Counted from the stretch's first letter, positions 7,850-16,486 are shown. The stretch is DNA of 64,000 nt from PALSA-129 sp963842505 (GCA_963842505.1 CAWJGZ010000001.1:744001-808000), one strand, 5' to 3'. The notes: generated from the sequence alone by a model not told the origin. Numbers and translations: made by a program.

Positions 7850-7897
7850 CCCGGTCCGGACCCGGGTGGAATGGAATCGGAAACACACAGCTTCCGA
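7850..7897 (-). other. Hairpins in the rpsO-pnp spacer
   Basis: Just after the rpsO stop, TCGGAA/TTCCGA arms (7877-7882 and 7892-7897) enclose a 9-nt loop. Next, CCCGG-TCCGGAC-CCGGG (7850-7866) forms a second compact hairpin. Neither has a U-tract. In other bacteria structures at this spot attenuate transcription or are cleaved by RNase III to control pnp; that role here is inference. Confidence 0.4.
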
Positions 7898-7905
7898 CGA
7901 ATGGA

Positions 7906-8175
7906 CTAGCGGCGGATGCCCAGCCGTAGCAGAATTGCCTTGTAGCGCTCGGTATCCGTATCGCGCAGGTAGGTCAGAAGCCGGCGACGTTTAGCCACCA
8001 AAGTTAACAATCCCTTGCGGGAACCATGGTCGCTCTGATGCGTCTTGAAGTGCTCTGTCAGCAGCGAAATGCGCTGGCTTAACAGGGCAATCTGTACTTC
8101 TGGCGACCCGGTGTCGGTCTTGTGGCGCCGATTCGTGGATAGAATCTGCCGCTTTGCTTCAATCGCCAGTGCCAT
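7906..8175 (-). CDS. rpsO: 30S ribosomal protein S15
   Basis: The product has 89 residues and aligns throughout with S15: a DTGSPEVQIALLSQRI helix, HFKTHQSDHGSRKGLL with the conserved H-x(4)-D-x-x-SRKGL rRNA-binding segment, and the C-terminal RRRLLTYLRDTDTERYKAILLRLGIR. S15 binds 16S rRNA helices and nucleates the 30S platform. It is upstream of pnp on the same strand, an arrangement conserved across bacteria in which S15 often represses its own mRNA. The gene start is divergent from the large VPS10 gene. Confidence 0.98.
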   Translation of the reverse strand: MALAIEAKRQILSTNRRHKTDTGSPEVQIALLSQRISLLTEHFKTHQSDHGSRKGLLTLVAKRRRLLTYLRDTDTERYKAILLRLGIRR

Positions 8176-8384
8176 TCTAGGGGTAATACTCCTTGTCTTC
8201 TCTTATTCTCGTATTGGTACGTCATCAGGATAACACAGGACGATTGGCGGCTGCTGAGGGGTACCTTGGGCGTGCGAACAGTGGCGACGGTCCAGCGCGT
8301 CAAAGGCACCGGCGGCAAGACCGCCGGCGCTACCAGGTGGTCTTCAGGGCGGGAGGGTTGTCCCACCAACTATCCGAATCGTAT

Positions 8385-8390
8385 TACACT
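8385..8390 (+). promoter_or_regulatory. -10 element (TACACT) upstream of the VPS10 gene
   Basis: ATTACACT sits 25 bp before the GTG start at 8416 and is followed by a strong AAGGAGG ribosome site at 8401-8407. The hexamer matches the (G/A)TTACANT pattern seen before several other genes in the window. Confidence 0.4.
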
Positions 8391-8415
8391 CGTGAAGTCC
8401 AAGGAGGCTTGTGTT

Positions 8416-11400
8416 GTGCTGATTCCGCGTTTGATGCTGCCGGGTCTGTTACTGGCTGGGCTGGCGCAGGTGGCGCCGGGTCAATCGATCGATGCCCGGC
8501 TTTATTCCGAGATGCATTGGCGCTCCATCGGACCGCCGCGGGCGGGACGCGCGCGGGCGCTCTCCGGGGTGGCGAGCCAGCCCAACGTGTTTTACATCGG
8601 CTTCGACAACGGCGGCGTCTGGCGGTCCACCGACTTCGGCTCGACGTGGACGCCGTTGTTCGACAACCAACCGACCGGCTCGATTGGAGCGATCGCGGTG
8701 GCGCCGTCGGACCCCAACATTATTTATGTGGGCGCCGGCGCGGGAATCATCCGGCCGGATCTTGCGGTGGGCGACGGGATGTACAAATCCACCGATGCCG
8801 GCAAAACCTGGACGCACCTGGCGCTGCGCGATTCGCAGATGATCGCCAATATCGCCGTGGATCCCGCCAACCCGAACAGACTGTTTGTGGCGGCGCTGGG
8901 ACATCCGTACGGTCCCAATGCGGAACGCGGCATTTTCCGCTCGCTCGATGGCGGCGCACATTTTGACAAGGTACTTTACAACGACGAGTACACCAGCGGC
9001 GACGACGTGGTGATCGATCCCAAAGATCCCAACACCGTCTACGCCTGCCTCTGGCAGCAGCAGCAGGGATTCTATGAGAACGGCGCCTTCGGCGGCACCG
9101 GTGGCGGCATTTACAAATCGACCGACGGCGGATCCAACTGGAGGAAGCTGATTGCGGGGCTGCCGGCGATTATTCAGGCGAACCTGGCGATCTCCGCCAG
9201 CAACCCCAAGGTGATTTACGCGATGGTGGCGGCGGAGGCGGCTCCGGCGGCTGCCGGCGCGGCTGCCCCGGCGGCCGGTGGACGCGGCGGCGGGCGTGGC
9301 GGGCGCGGCGGCGGTGGAGGCGGCATCTCCTTCTACAAGACCACCGACGGCGGCGAGAATTGGTTCCTGGCGACGGACGATCCGCGGGTGGCGGAGACGG
9401 GCTCGCAGCGGCATCCGCCGGATAACCGGCCGCTCGGCCGCATTGGCGGCGGAGACTTGCCCACCATTACGGTGGATCCCAAGAACGAGAACGTAGTCTA
9501 TAGCTGCTCGACGGTGTTGTGGCGCACGGAGGATGGCGGCCAGACATGGTCGGCGGTGCGCGGCGCGCCGGGCGGCGACGACTATCAGAAGACCTGGATC
9601 AATCCGGACAACCCGAATATCGTTCTGGTGGTGAGCGACCAGGGCGGCGTGGTGTCCGCGAATCGCGGCGAATCGTGGAGCAACTGGTACACCCAGCCGA
9701 CGGCCGCGATGTATCACGTGACGGCCGACAACGCCTTTCCGTACCGGCTGTGCAGCGGGCAGCAGGATTCCGGCTCGGCTTGCGTGGACAGCCGCGGCAC
9801 GGACGGCGAGATCACATTTCACGATTGGCATCCGGTGGGGATTGAGGAGTACGGCGAAGCGGCGCCCGATCCGAAAAATCCGAACCTGGTGTATGGCGGG
9901 AAAGTGACAGTCTATAACCGCCTGACCAGCCAGAAAGAAAACGTCGGGCCGGGCGGCGGGCGTGGAGGACGCGGCGGCGCAGCGGCAGCGCCCGCGGCGC
10001 CGGCGGCAGAACCGCCCGCGCGCACGGTGCGCACGCAACCGCTGATTTGGTCACCCAAAGATCCCAACATTCTTTTCTATGCCACGGCCGGCGTGTGGAA
10101 GACCAGCAATGGCGGCCATAGCTGGACGGCCATCAGCGGCGACCTGACGCGCCAGACCTGGGACGTGCCCGCAAACGCCGGCAAATACGCCGGCACAGTA
10201 ACGCCAGCGCCGCTAGGATCCATCACGGCGCTTGCGCCCTCGCCGCTCGATGTCAACGTGCTGTGGGCGGGCACCGGCGACGGCCTGCTGCAAGTGACCA
10301 ACGACGGCGGTGCGAAGTGGACCAACGTGACGCCACCGGAGATCAAAGCGTGGACGCGCATCTTCAATATGGAAGCGGGCCACTTCGACACCAAGACAGC
10401 TTATGCGGCCGCCAACACGCTGCGTCTGGACGACATGAACCCGCACTTGTGGCGCACGCACGACGGGGGCAAGACCTGGAAGGAGATCGACAACGGCATC
10501 GCGGGCGGCGCGGTGGCCAACTCCATCCGCGAGGATCCGCGCAAGAAAGGGCTGCTCTATGCCGCCACGGATACGCAGGTGTGGGTTTCCTTCGACGACG
10601 GCGACAACTGGCATTCGCTACGGCTGAATATGCCGGCGATCTCCGTGCGCGATATCGAAGTGAAGGACGACGCAACGTGCATGTGCTCCGATCTGGTGGC
10701 GGGGACGCACGGGCGAGGTTTCTGGATTCTGGACGATGTGACGCCGCTGCGCCAGGCGGCCGAGGCCGCCGCGGCATCGAACGCTTATCTGTTCAAGCCG
10801 GCGACGGGCATCCGGATTCGTTTCGCGACGAACGATCCGACGCCGTGGCCGCCGGAGTTGCCGGCCGGGGAAAACCCGCCGCCCGGGGCCCTCATCGATT
10901 ACTACTTGCCAGCAGCCGCGAATGGCGAAGTGAAGTTGGAGTTCCTTAACACGCAGGGCAAGGTGATTCGTACGTATTCAAGCAAGGACCCGGTGCGCAG
11001 CCCCGACCCGGGGACCGATCCGGTGGCCTACAACAAGCTGTGCCAGCAGACGCCGACCGCGCCGGATTGCAGTTTGCCGTTGTATTGGCCGGCGCCGCAG
11101 CAGGTGTTGAAGACTACGGCCGGCATGCACCGGTTCAGTTGGGACATGCACTACGATCCGATCGGCGGCGGTGGCGGCGGACGCGGGGGTGGTGGCGCCG
11201 GTGGCGCGGTGCCGCATCGCACCTACCCCGGGGTCAACTCGGCGTGGGTGGCGCCCGGCGCGTACACCGTGCGTTTGACGGTGAATGGGCAGAGCCAGAG
11301 CCAACCGATCACGATCAAGATGGACCCGCGGGTGAAGATCACGCCGGAAGTGCAGCAAATTTTCACACTGACCACGCAGATGGAGAACAACGCGCGGAAC

Positions 11401-11832
11401 GCCGCGAGTGCGTACAAAGAAGCTCGCGCGCTGGCCGATAAGCTGAAGGCGAAGCCTCAATCGGCGGCGAATGACGCGTTGATCAAGCAAGTGGAGGCGA
11501 TGGCGCCGGCGGAGACATCCGTTGGCGGCGGAGGCGGACGCGGGGGCCGTGGAGGCCGCGGCGGTGGCGCCGGCGCGGCAGCGGGTGGTGGCTTTGGTGC
11601 GGCCGCGGCGGAACCGCCGGCCGCAGCGAACCTGAGCACCATTGGCGCTCAGATGGTAGCCGCGGTGCAGGGCATGCAAGCATCCGAAATGCCTCCGACG
11701 GCGGCGCAGTTGCAGGCTTGCAGTGAGCAGGAAACGGCTTACACCAACCTGATGGCGAAGTGGGCGGCACTGAAGGCGAAAGTGAACGGCCCGGCTGCGC
11801 CGGCGGCGGGACGGGGAGGCGCGAAGCAGTAG
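8416..11832 (+). CDS. Secreted VPS10/sortilin-like beta-propeller protein (BNR repeats)
   Basis: The start is the GTG at 8416, eight bases after AAGGAGG, giving 1138 residues. An N-terminal signal peptide ends near VAPGQS. The body contains many Asp-box (BNR) repeats of the S-x-D-x-G-x-(T/S)-W type, such as STDAGKTW, STDGGSNW, TTDGGENW and TEDGGQTW. These define one or two sortilin/VPS10-like propellers, as in xyloglucanase-like and 'VPS10 domain' proteins. Four low-complexity Gly/Arg/Ala-rich loops interrupt the fold near residues 288-303, 511-534, 916-931 and 1036-1070. A C-terminal beta-sandwich (RTYPGVNSAWVAPGAYTVRL…) and a helical tail follow. Annotated relatives are called glycosyl hydrolases, but no catalytic residues can be assigned here. 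Likely exported; substrate unknown. Confidence 0.85.
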   Translation: MLIPRLMLPGLLLAGLAQVAPGQSIDARLYSEMHWRSIGPPRAGRARALSGVASQPNVFYIGFDNGGVWRSTDFGSTWTPLFDNQPTGSIGAIAVAPSDPNIIYVGAGAGIIRPDLAVGDGMYKSTDAGKTWTHLALRDSQMIANIAVDPANPNRLFVAALGHPYGPNAERGIFRSLDGGAHFDKVLYNDEYTSGDDVVIDPKDPNTVYACLWQQQQGFYENGAFGGTGGGIYKSTDGGSNWRKLIAGLPAIIQANLAISASNPKVIYAMVAAEAAPAAAGAAAPAAGGRGGGRGGRGGGGGGISFYKTTDGGENWFLATDDPRVAETGSQRHPPDNRPLGRIGGGDLPTITVDPKNENVVYSCSTVLWRTEDGGQTWSAVRGAPGGDDYQKTWINPDNPNIVLVVSDQGGVVSANRGESWSNWYTQPTAAMYHVTADNAFPYRLCSGQQDSGSACVDSRGTDGEITFHDWHPVGIEEYGEAAPDPKNPNLVYGGKVTVYNRLTSQKENVGPGGGRGGRGGAAAAPAAPAAEPPARTVRTQPLIWSPKDPNILFYATAGVWKTSNGGHSWTAISGDLTRQTWDVPANAGKYAGTVTPAPLGSITALAPSPLDVNVLWAGTGDGLLQVTNDGGAKWTNVTPPEIKAWTRIFNMEAGHFDTKTAYAAANTLRLDDMNPHLWRTHDGGKTWKEIDNGIAGGAVANSIREDPRKKGLLYAATDTQVWVSFDDGDNWHSLRLNMPAISVRDIEVKDDATCMCSDLVAGTHGRGFWILDDVTPLRQAAEAAAASNAYLFKPATGIRIRFATNDPTPWPPELPAGENPPPGALIDYYLPAAANGEVKLEFLNTQGKVIRTYSSKDPVRSPDPGTDPVAYNKLCQQTPTAPDCSLPLYWPAPQQVLKTTAGMHRFSWDMHYDPIGGGGGGRGGGGAGGAVPHRTYPGVNSAWVAPGAYTVRLTVNGQSQSQPITIKMDPRVKITPEVQQIFTLTTQMENNARNAASAYKEARALADKLKAKPQSAANDALIKQVEAMAPAETSVGGGGGRGGRGGRGGGAGAAAGGGFGAAAAEPPAAANLSTIGAQMVAAVQGMQASEMPPTAAQLQACSEQETAYTNLMAKWAALKAKVNGPAAPAAGRGGAKQ

Positions 11833-11982
11833 GGGAGGACAACGTTCAAGCCACGCGAAGATTGGGCCCGGACTAAAGCGTAACGGCTCCGGGCAGCGGT
11901 TCGCATCCGGGCCGTATGTCCGCGTGTAGGATCGCGGCAAGGGATAGAGCGGCGAGTGCCGCGACGAACTGGCCCGTAGGGG

Positions 11983-12345
11983 TCATCGTCCAGGGCGGGT
12001 GCGCCGCTCCGCTTCCATGAGATTCGCGAGGATGTCGTTGATGCGCGTGAGGTGGCCTTTGCCCTTGGACCTCAGCCAATCGAGGACCTGCGCATCAAGC
12101 CGAACGCTTACCGCAACCTTACGCGGCCGGGCGTCTCGCAGGCGCACCATGCTGGCCAACTGCTCATCGGTCAGGCGCGGGATGTCCTCGAGGTTAATGC
12201 GCGAGTCATCCATGGCCGCCTGGCGCGCCGCAACCCGGCGCAGACTCTGGCGCTCACGTTCAGTCCAGTTGCTGTTCTTGATATCTTCGGACCTCATGCT
12301 TTTCAGCCGCGCGGGCTGAGATGATGCGGATGATTTCTTCGCCAT
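11983..12345 (-). CDS. brnA: BrnA-like antitoxin
   Basis: The start is the ATG at 12345, behind GGGAGAA, giving 120 residues. The product has the BrnA layout: an N-terminal Lys/Ser-rich stretch, a central region (NLEDIPRLTDEQLASM) and a C-terminal ribbon-helix-helix DNA-binding domain (KVAVSVRLDAQVLDWLRSKGKGHLTRINDIL). The beginning overlaps the toxin gene by 86 bp in another frame; an internal ATG at 12297 would shorten the overlap to 38 bp. BrnA neutralises the RNase toxin BrnT, and the pair represses its own promoter. The extra residues between the start and the central motif (WTERERQSLRRVAARQ) make it slightly longer than typical BrnA. Confidence 0.82.
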   Translation of the reverse strand: MAKKSSASSQPARLKSMRSEDIKNSNWTERERQSLRRVAARQAAMDDSRINLEDIPRLTDEQLASMVRLRDARPRKVAVSVRLDAQVLDWLRSKGKGHLTRINDILANLMEAERRTRPGR

Positions 12346-12574
12346 GGTGGTTCTCCCTATAGGCATGAACAACGAGCAGCACGGCACGAGCTTCTGGTTC
12401 AATCTGAACTGCACCCAACGCATGCCACCGTTGTTCTTCCGTGTTGCTATCGATGCGATCCGGATAGACGAGGCAACGTTCGTCCTCGAAGACCAAGGCG
12501 GCCAGTTCGAAGGAGATTCCGTCATGTTTTCGCTGGTTCCGCCGATTCTTCGCCTCATCCCATTCGTAACACAT
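12260..12574 (-). CDS. brnT: BrnT family ribonuclease toxin
   Basis: The 104-residue protein matches BrnT: the opening (Y/F)EWDEAKNRRNQRKHDGISFELAALVFEDE, then a strand pair (RWHALGAVQIEPEARAVLLVVHAYR) and the closing IRIISARAAEKHEVRRYQEQ. These are the hallmark WDE-K-N--KHG-F and RIISAR--(T)--E---Y motifs, with Ala where many members have Thr. BrnT is a RelE-fold ribosome-independent RNase that is inhibited by BrnA. Toxin precedes antitoxin, as in the Brucella system, with a long out-of-frame overlap. Promoter-like TACACT lies 14 bp before the ATG, leaving a very short leader. Confidence 0.88.
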   Translation of the reverse strand: MCYEWDEAKNRRNQRKHDGISFELAALVFEDERCLVYPDRIDSNTEEQRWHALGAVQIEPEARAVLLVVHAYRENHHGEEIIRIISARAAEKHEVRRYQEQQLD

Positions 12575-12577
12575 CGC

Positions 12578-12593
12578 GTATATACATAGTGTA
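12578..12593 (-). promoter_or_regulatory. Promoter/operator region of the brnTA operon
   Basis: Immediately upstream of brnT lie the perfect 8-bp palindrome GTATATAC (12578-12585) and, on the minus strand, a TACACT hexamer (12593 to 12588). BrnTA pairs bind their own promoter, so the palindrome is a reasonable operator candidate. Confidence 0.35.
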
Positions 12594-12633
12594 CTACAGG
12601 ATGATGCCGCGCCCTTTGCCGGTTCCGGCTACT

Positions 12634-13233
12634 TTACGCTTTGCGCAACCAGCGCAATATGGCGACGGTGGTCTGCTCGACACAGAGTGAGAGGACATGA
12701 TCGAGGTCGCTCGACCAGAGGCCGGTGCTGATGGTGAAGACCAGCGAATCGGAAACGGAACTCTCTTCGAGGGCGGTTGCGACCCCTTCGCTTACCTCAA
12801 GCTCGGCGCCGCCTCCCAACGAGCCCAGGAAGCCGGCGAAAGCCAGGAACTCGAAAGCAAATTCCGGGCGGAGCTGGGAGCGCCGCTCCGCGGGGATCAC
12901 AGCCACAATCTCCACCGGACCGGCTTTCGACTCGTCGCAGTAGATCATGGCAGCCGCGCAATCCTTGAGGTCGTGAATGACCACGAAGAAACGGCTGGCA
13001 GGTTCCCCGGGCACGGAGCAGGTCACCGGGCCGAACCATGACGGGCCCGAAATGTTTGCGAGAGCTTCGGTGAGGCGATGGGGCCGGGCGCCGGCGAGAT
13101 CCAATTCGCACGGGCCGTGCCAGGTTCGGCTGCGCAAATCCCACCCGTACAACTGGATACTCCGCTCCGCGCGATCTGGCGCGGCGGGAGGAACCATGTG
13201 CGGGGTTGCGCCGGGCTGAGCCTGGAAACGCAT
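12634..13233 (-). CDS. Hypothetical protein
   Basis: The 199-residue frame has well-balanced composition and looks translated, but I recognise no family. It is mixed alpha/beta, with a central strand ASRFFVVIHDLKD, a segment VEIVAVIPAERRSQLRPEF, an acidic stretch (ELEVSEGVATALEESSVSD) and a basic C-terminus (ILRWLRKA). There is no signal peptide or membrane segment, so it should be cytoplasmic. The ATG has no clear ribosome site; TATAGT lies at 13256-13251, giving a leader of about ten bases. It stands alone between the brnTA pair and the NrfD-like gene, transcribed in the same direction as both. Confidence 0.6.
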   Translation of the reverse strand: MRFQAQPGATPHMVPPAAPDRAERSIQLYGWDLRSRTWHGPCELDLAGARPHRLTEALANISGPSWFGPVTCSVPGEPASRFFVVIHDLKDCAAAMIYCDESKAGPVEIVAVIPAERRSQLRPEFAFEFLAFAGFLGSLGGGAELEVSEGVATALEESSVSDSLVFTISTGLWSSDLDHVLSLCVEQTTVAILRWLRKA

Positions 13234-13276
13234 TTTTACATCTTTAAGATACTATACTCCCAAATACGTTCGCGGC

Positions 13277-14548
13277 CTATCGCATTTCAACCAATTCGGC
13301 GGTCTCCAGGGGTTCCTCCCGGTCGCGGAACTCACCCAGCGAAATCGGCACCGCTACCTTGAGCATCAAGGTAAAGAGCAGGAAGCCGGTGGCGAAGATT
13401 CCCGCGGCCACGCGCAACTCCGTCAGCGTCGGGTAGTATTCGTAGATTTCGCCCAGGGCATCGGGCGTCAGGCCGGGGATGATGAGTCCCATACCCTTTT
13501 CGATATAGACGCCCGCGTAGATGGCCAGGCAGCCGAGATTCAAGGTCACAAAGTTGCGCCGGGCCTTCGGGACGATGAACAGCGCGAACGCCAGCAGGTT
13601 GCAGAATACGGCCGTCCAGGCGTAGGGGACGAGGGTATGGTGCGATCCCAAACCCCAGTACCAGTAACGTGTGTACAGCACGTGCTGGGTGTTCGAATAG
13701 AATTCCTTGAAGGCTTCGGCGCCGTGCAGGAAGAGGTTGAGGAACATGGCGTACGCCATCAGTTCGGCGATCTTCCAAACGGCCTGGTCCTGAATCTCAA
13801 ACCGCGTAAACCGCCGCAGCACCTGAATCACCACCAACAGAATCGCCGGCCCGGAGCAGAAGGCGGATGCCAGGAACTGCGGCGCCAGGATCGAAGAGTT
13901 CCAGTAAGGGCGGGCCGCCAGTCCGTTGTAGAGAAACGCGGTCACGGTGTGGATGCCCACCGCCATGGGAATGGACAGCAACACCAGAGGGACGACCAGC
14001 CGCTTGATGTAACGGCGGCCGTGAAACGCCCGGTACAGAATGTGGGTGGCCACCACGAAGTTCACTACAAAGTAGAGGTTGAGCACCAAGACATCCCAGG
14101 CCAGAACGGAGCTCGGGAAGTTGAGGTGGCCGAAAGGCGGAATCAGATGCCAGAAACGGTCGGGACGTCCGATATCCACCATGACGAACATGAGGCACAT
14201 CATGATGGCGCTGATGGCCAGCAGTTCTCCGTAGATCACGATTTCCCGGATGGGCTTCCAGTTGTAGATGTATGCCGGGACGACCAGGACGACAGCGGCC
14301 GCCGCCACGCCCACCAGGAAGGTGAAGTTCCCGATATAGAAGCCCCAACTCACCTGGTCGCGCATGGCGGTCAATCCGAGGCCAGTCCGCACCTGGTTGG
14401 AATAGGCCAGAATTCCCGAAGCGATCAGCGCAGCCAGAAAGGCCAGCCATAGCGCGTAGGCCCGGTTCCCACGGATGATCAGCCGCAAGCTTCCGCGGGC
14501 GAAACCGCCGAAGAGCCGGATGCTGTTCACTGGAGTGTCATGTGGCAT
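13277..14548 (-). CDS. NrfD/DsrP-like quinone-interacting membrane protein
   Basis: The 423-residue protein is strongly hydrophobic with about nine or ten transmembrane helices and belongs to the NrfD/PsrC superfamily. It is closest in layout to DsrP/HybB-type subunits: SWGFYIGNFTFLVGVAAAAVVLV, a MMCLMFVMVDIGRPDRFWHLIPPFGHLNFPSS region and GMGLIIPGLTPDALGEIYEYYPT. Such subunits exchange electrons between menaquinol and a periplasmic iron-sulfur protein; here that is the upstream ferredoxin-like subunit, overlapping by 11 bp. It is the last gene of a five-gene operon. The cytoplasmic C-terminus contains REEPLETAELVEMR, and a nearly identical PLETAELV segment occurs in the first gene of the same operon (16487-16816). 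No molybdopterin catalytic subunit is nearby. Confidence 0.88.
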   Translation of the reverse strand: MPHDTPVNSIRLFGGFARGSLRLIIRGNRAYALWLAFLAALIASGILAYSNQVRTGLGLTAMRDQVSWGFYIGNFTFLVGVAAAAVVLVVPAYIYNWKPIREIVIYGELLAISAIMMCLMFVMVDIGRPDRFWHLIPPFGHLNFPSSVLAWDVLVLNLYFVVNFVVATHILYRAFHGRRYIKRLVVPLVLLSIPMAVGIHTVTAFLYNGLAARPYWNSSILAPQFLASAFCSGPAILLVVIQVLRRFTRFEIQDQAVWKIAELMAYAMFLNLFLHGAEAFKEFYSNTQHVLYTRYWYWGLGSHHTLVPYAWTAVFCNLLAFALFIVPKARRNFVTLNLGCLAIYAGVYIEKGMGLIIPGLTPDALGEIYEYYPTLTELRVAAGIFATGFLLFTLMLKVAVPISLGEFRDREEPLETAELVEMR

Positions 14549-15416
14549 AGAAGTAAAAGAACCTTGGTACGGTATTTAATTCCTCTTTCAGAACGAGCAC
14601 GCGCTTGTGCTCGATGATGTAGCGGATCTCGCTATCTTTGTCGAGGAGATTACCGAACTTTCGCGCGCCCACTGGGCAAACTTCGACGCACGCCGGATAG
14701 CGCCCGGCGCGGGCGCGCTGGATGCAGAAGGTGCACTTTTCGACGACGCCCTTGGTGCGCGGGCGGTTGCCCAGGTAGTGAGTGTTGGGATTGAATTCCT
14801 CGTTGGGAATGGTGGGTTCTTCCCAGTTGAAATGGCGCGCCCCATACGGGCAAGCCGCCATGCAGTACCGGCAGCCGATGCACCAGTCGTAATCGATGAC
14901 CACAATGCCGTCGCGCTCGACCCAGGTGGCGCCGGTGGGACATACCTTGGTGCACGGTGGGTTCTCGCAATGCTGGCACCCAACGGGCACGTAGAAATGG
15001 CCCTCTTCGGGAACCTCGGCGGGGTTGTAGTATGCGTTGGCGCGCGAGAAGTCGACGCCTTTGTCCTTCTCCATCGACATGACGCGAATCCATTGGATCT
15101 GCGGGTCGCGCGATTGATTGTTCTCCGCGACGCAGGCATACACGCAACGCCGGCAACCGATGCAGCGGGAGATATCCAAGGCATAGGCAAACTCGACACC
15201 GGGAATGGGGCCGACGTCGGAGACGGTAACTTTCTTGCCGTGGCTGGCGCTGTACTTCGCTTCCATCTCTTTGATGGCGGCCCGCAGCCGGTCTTTGGGC
15301 GCCTCGTAGAGGCGTTTGGGACCGCACGCCGTCATGATCCAACTGGCCGCGGTGGACGCCGCGGCGATGGTGAACAGCCGGCGCGAAGGATGGGTAGCTT
15401 TGCCTTCGGTTTCCAT
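14538..15416 (-). CDS. Tat-exported 4x[4Fe-4S] ferredoxin-like subunit (DsrO-like)
   Basis: The 292-residue protein starts with a twin-arginine signal (SRRLFTIA, Arg12-Arg13) and a hydrophobic stretch ending in MTAC. Cys31 could therefore be a lipobox cysteine. Four cysteine groups for [4Fe-4S] clusters follow: CIGCRRCVYAC, CQHCENPPCTKVCP, CIGCRYCMAACP and CTFC…CVEVCP. This is the usual arrangement in DsrO/HybA/PsrB-type electron-transfer subunits. It probably sits on the periplasmic face, passing electrons between the NrfD-like membrane subunit and the tetraheme cytochrome encoded upstream. Gene order (cytochrome, ferredoxin, NrfD) matches the JOP part of Dsr complexes, but DsrM and DsrK are absent. 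Confidence 0.9.
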   Translation of the reverse strand: METEGKATHPSRRLFTIAAASTAASWIMTACGPKRLYEAPKDRLRAAIKEMEAKYSASHGKKVTVSDVGPIPGVEFAYALDISRCIGCRRCVYACVAENNQSRDPQIQWIRVMSMEKDKGVDFSRANAYYNPAEVPEEGHFYVPVGCQHCENPPCTKVCPTGATWVERDGIVVIDYDWCIGCRYCMAACPYGARHFNWEEPTIPNEEFNPNTHYLGNRPRTKGVVEKCTFCIQRARAGRYPACVEVCPVGARKFGNLLDKDSEIRYIIEHKRVLVLKEELNTVPRFFYFYAT

Positions 15417-15431
15417 GGGGGGTTCGCCTTC

Positions 15432-16016
15432 CTACTTCATGGTGCGACTCGGCGGCGTGGGCGCCGGTTTGGGCGCCAGCGCGTGGAATCGCGGCTGGTG
15501 CGGGTTATGACAGTTGGCACACAACAGGTAGCCCTTGGCTCCGTTCCAGTTTCCGGTGCGGCGTCCATGCACGCCCGCGCGCCAGTCGCGCAGTTTCTCG
15601 CCATGACATTGACCGCAGACACGATAAGACTCCTCGAACGGAACCCGCTCACCGCTGGCCAGATGGAGGAAGTCGCGGTTGGTGGCATCGTGACAATCCA
15701 GACACCAGCGATGGGTCTCATCGTGCTTCAACACGATGTCGGTGTGCATGGCTGTGAGAGTGCGGCGGGTGCGATCGACCGGCATACCCGCGTGGCAGTT
15801 GGAGCAAGGAAAGATACCTTCGGAAAACGGCGGCGGAGGCACGTCCAGCCGTTCCTGCGCGGTTGCCGCGGTGGTTTCCAATGGCGGGGACGGAGGCTTC
15901 GCTCCGTCCCCGGCCACCGACGCGCCGACAGCCAGCGCTACCCCAAACGTCAGCATCCCCAGACCAAAAAGTCGCGTGGAAGCCACTCCCTTACGGCCGT
16001 GGCTCGGATTACGCAT
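15432..16016 (-). CDS. Periplasmic tetraheme cytochrome c
   Basis: The 194-residue protein has an N-terminal signal or anchor segment (about residues 15-35) and four CxxCH haem-c motifs at residues 71-75, 105-109, 134-138 and 166-170. Additional histidines (His91, His98, His102, His150) could be distal ligands. The C-terminus is Pro-rich. It resembles NapC/cytochrome c3-like electron carriers rather than the triheme DsrJ. Its start overlaps the upstream cyclic-nucleotide-binding gene by 8 bp, and the ferredoxin gene follows 15 bp after it, so it belongs to the operon. Role: electron exchange between the membrane/Fe-S complex and soluble periplasmic partners (inference). Confidence 0.88.
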   Translation of the reverse strand: MRNPSHGRKGVASTRLFGLGMLTFGVALAVGASVAGDGAKPPSPPLETTAATAQERLDVPPPPFSEGIFPCSNCHAGMPVDRTRRTLTAMHTDIVLKHDETHRWCLDCHDATNRDFLHLASGERVPFEESYRVCGQCHGEKLRDWRAGVHGRRTGNWNGAKGYLLCANCHNPHQPRFHALAPKPAPTPPSRTMK

Positions 16017-16485
16017 TCCGCAACTCCACCATGCGCTGCACCTCGCGTACCCACATCGCCTGGAACAATTGCAGGCGTTCCCCGATTACCGAGGCCAGGT
16101 TCAACGAAACGGCGTACCCGGCTTCGGGGTGGGCGGCGAAGTGCTGGTGTAATGCCTCGCGGGGAAGCGCAACTACTTCCGTTTCGAGCGGCGCCGTGGC
16201 CGTCAGCGTAAACCGGTACGGCGGAATCAGGGCGGACCAGCCTACGGTCTGGCCGGGGACCCGTTCCTCGACCAGCACATTCTGCTCCTGGCCGCGGACC
16301 TCGATGGGAAGCGTCAGCCGCAGGCGGCCGCGCGCGATCACGTAGATACTCTCGGCCTGATCTCCGAGGTGGAATAGCTCCGCTCCGCTGGTCAGGAGGA
16401 TGCGTCTGCCCAGCGCCAGAACGCAATCTCCGTCCTCTTCGGCCAGCCCATTCAGCAGGTCTGGTTTCACCATGGCAGTGGTCAT
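16009..16485 (-). CDS. Stand-alone cyclic-nucleotide-binding-fold protein
   Basis: The 158-residue protein consists of one CRP/CAP-type beta-roll: LLTSGAELFHLGDQAESIYVIARGRLRL, then VPGQTVGWSALIPPYRFTLTATA and VVALPREALHQHF, ending in a helix. There is no helix-turn-helix, so it is not a complete CRP/FNR regulator. The phosphate-binding cassette, normally G-E-(x)n-R-S/T-A, reads GWSALIPPYRFTLTATA. It lacks the usual Glu, so cyclic-nucleotide binding is doubtful. It lies between the small membrane protein (gap 1 bp) and the cytochrome (8-bp overlap). It may act as a regulatory or assembly subunit of the redox complex. Confidence 0.8.
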   Translation of the reverse strand: MTTAMVKPDLLNGLAEEDGDCVLALGRRILLTSGAELFHLGDQAESIYVIARGRLRLTLPIEVRGQEQNVLVEERVPGQTVGWSALIPPYRFTLTATAPLETEVVALPREALHQHFAAHPEAGYAVSLNLASVIGERLQLFQAMWVREVQRMVELRNA

Positions 16486-16486
16486 C

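Noticed and set aside
8449..10038. A 529-codon minus-strand frame
   Set aside because: It is antisense to the Asp-box repeats of the VPS10 gene and explained by that gene's repetitive codons.
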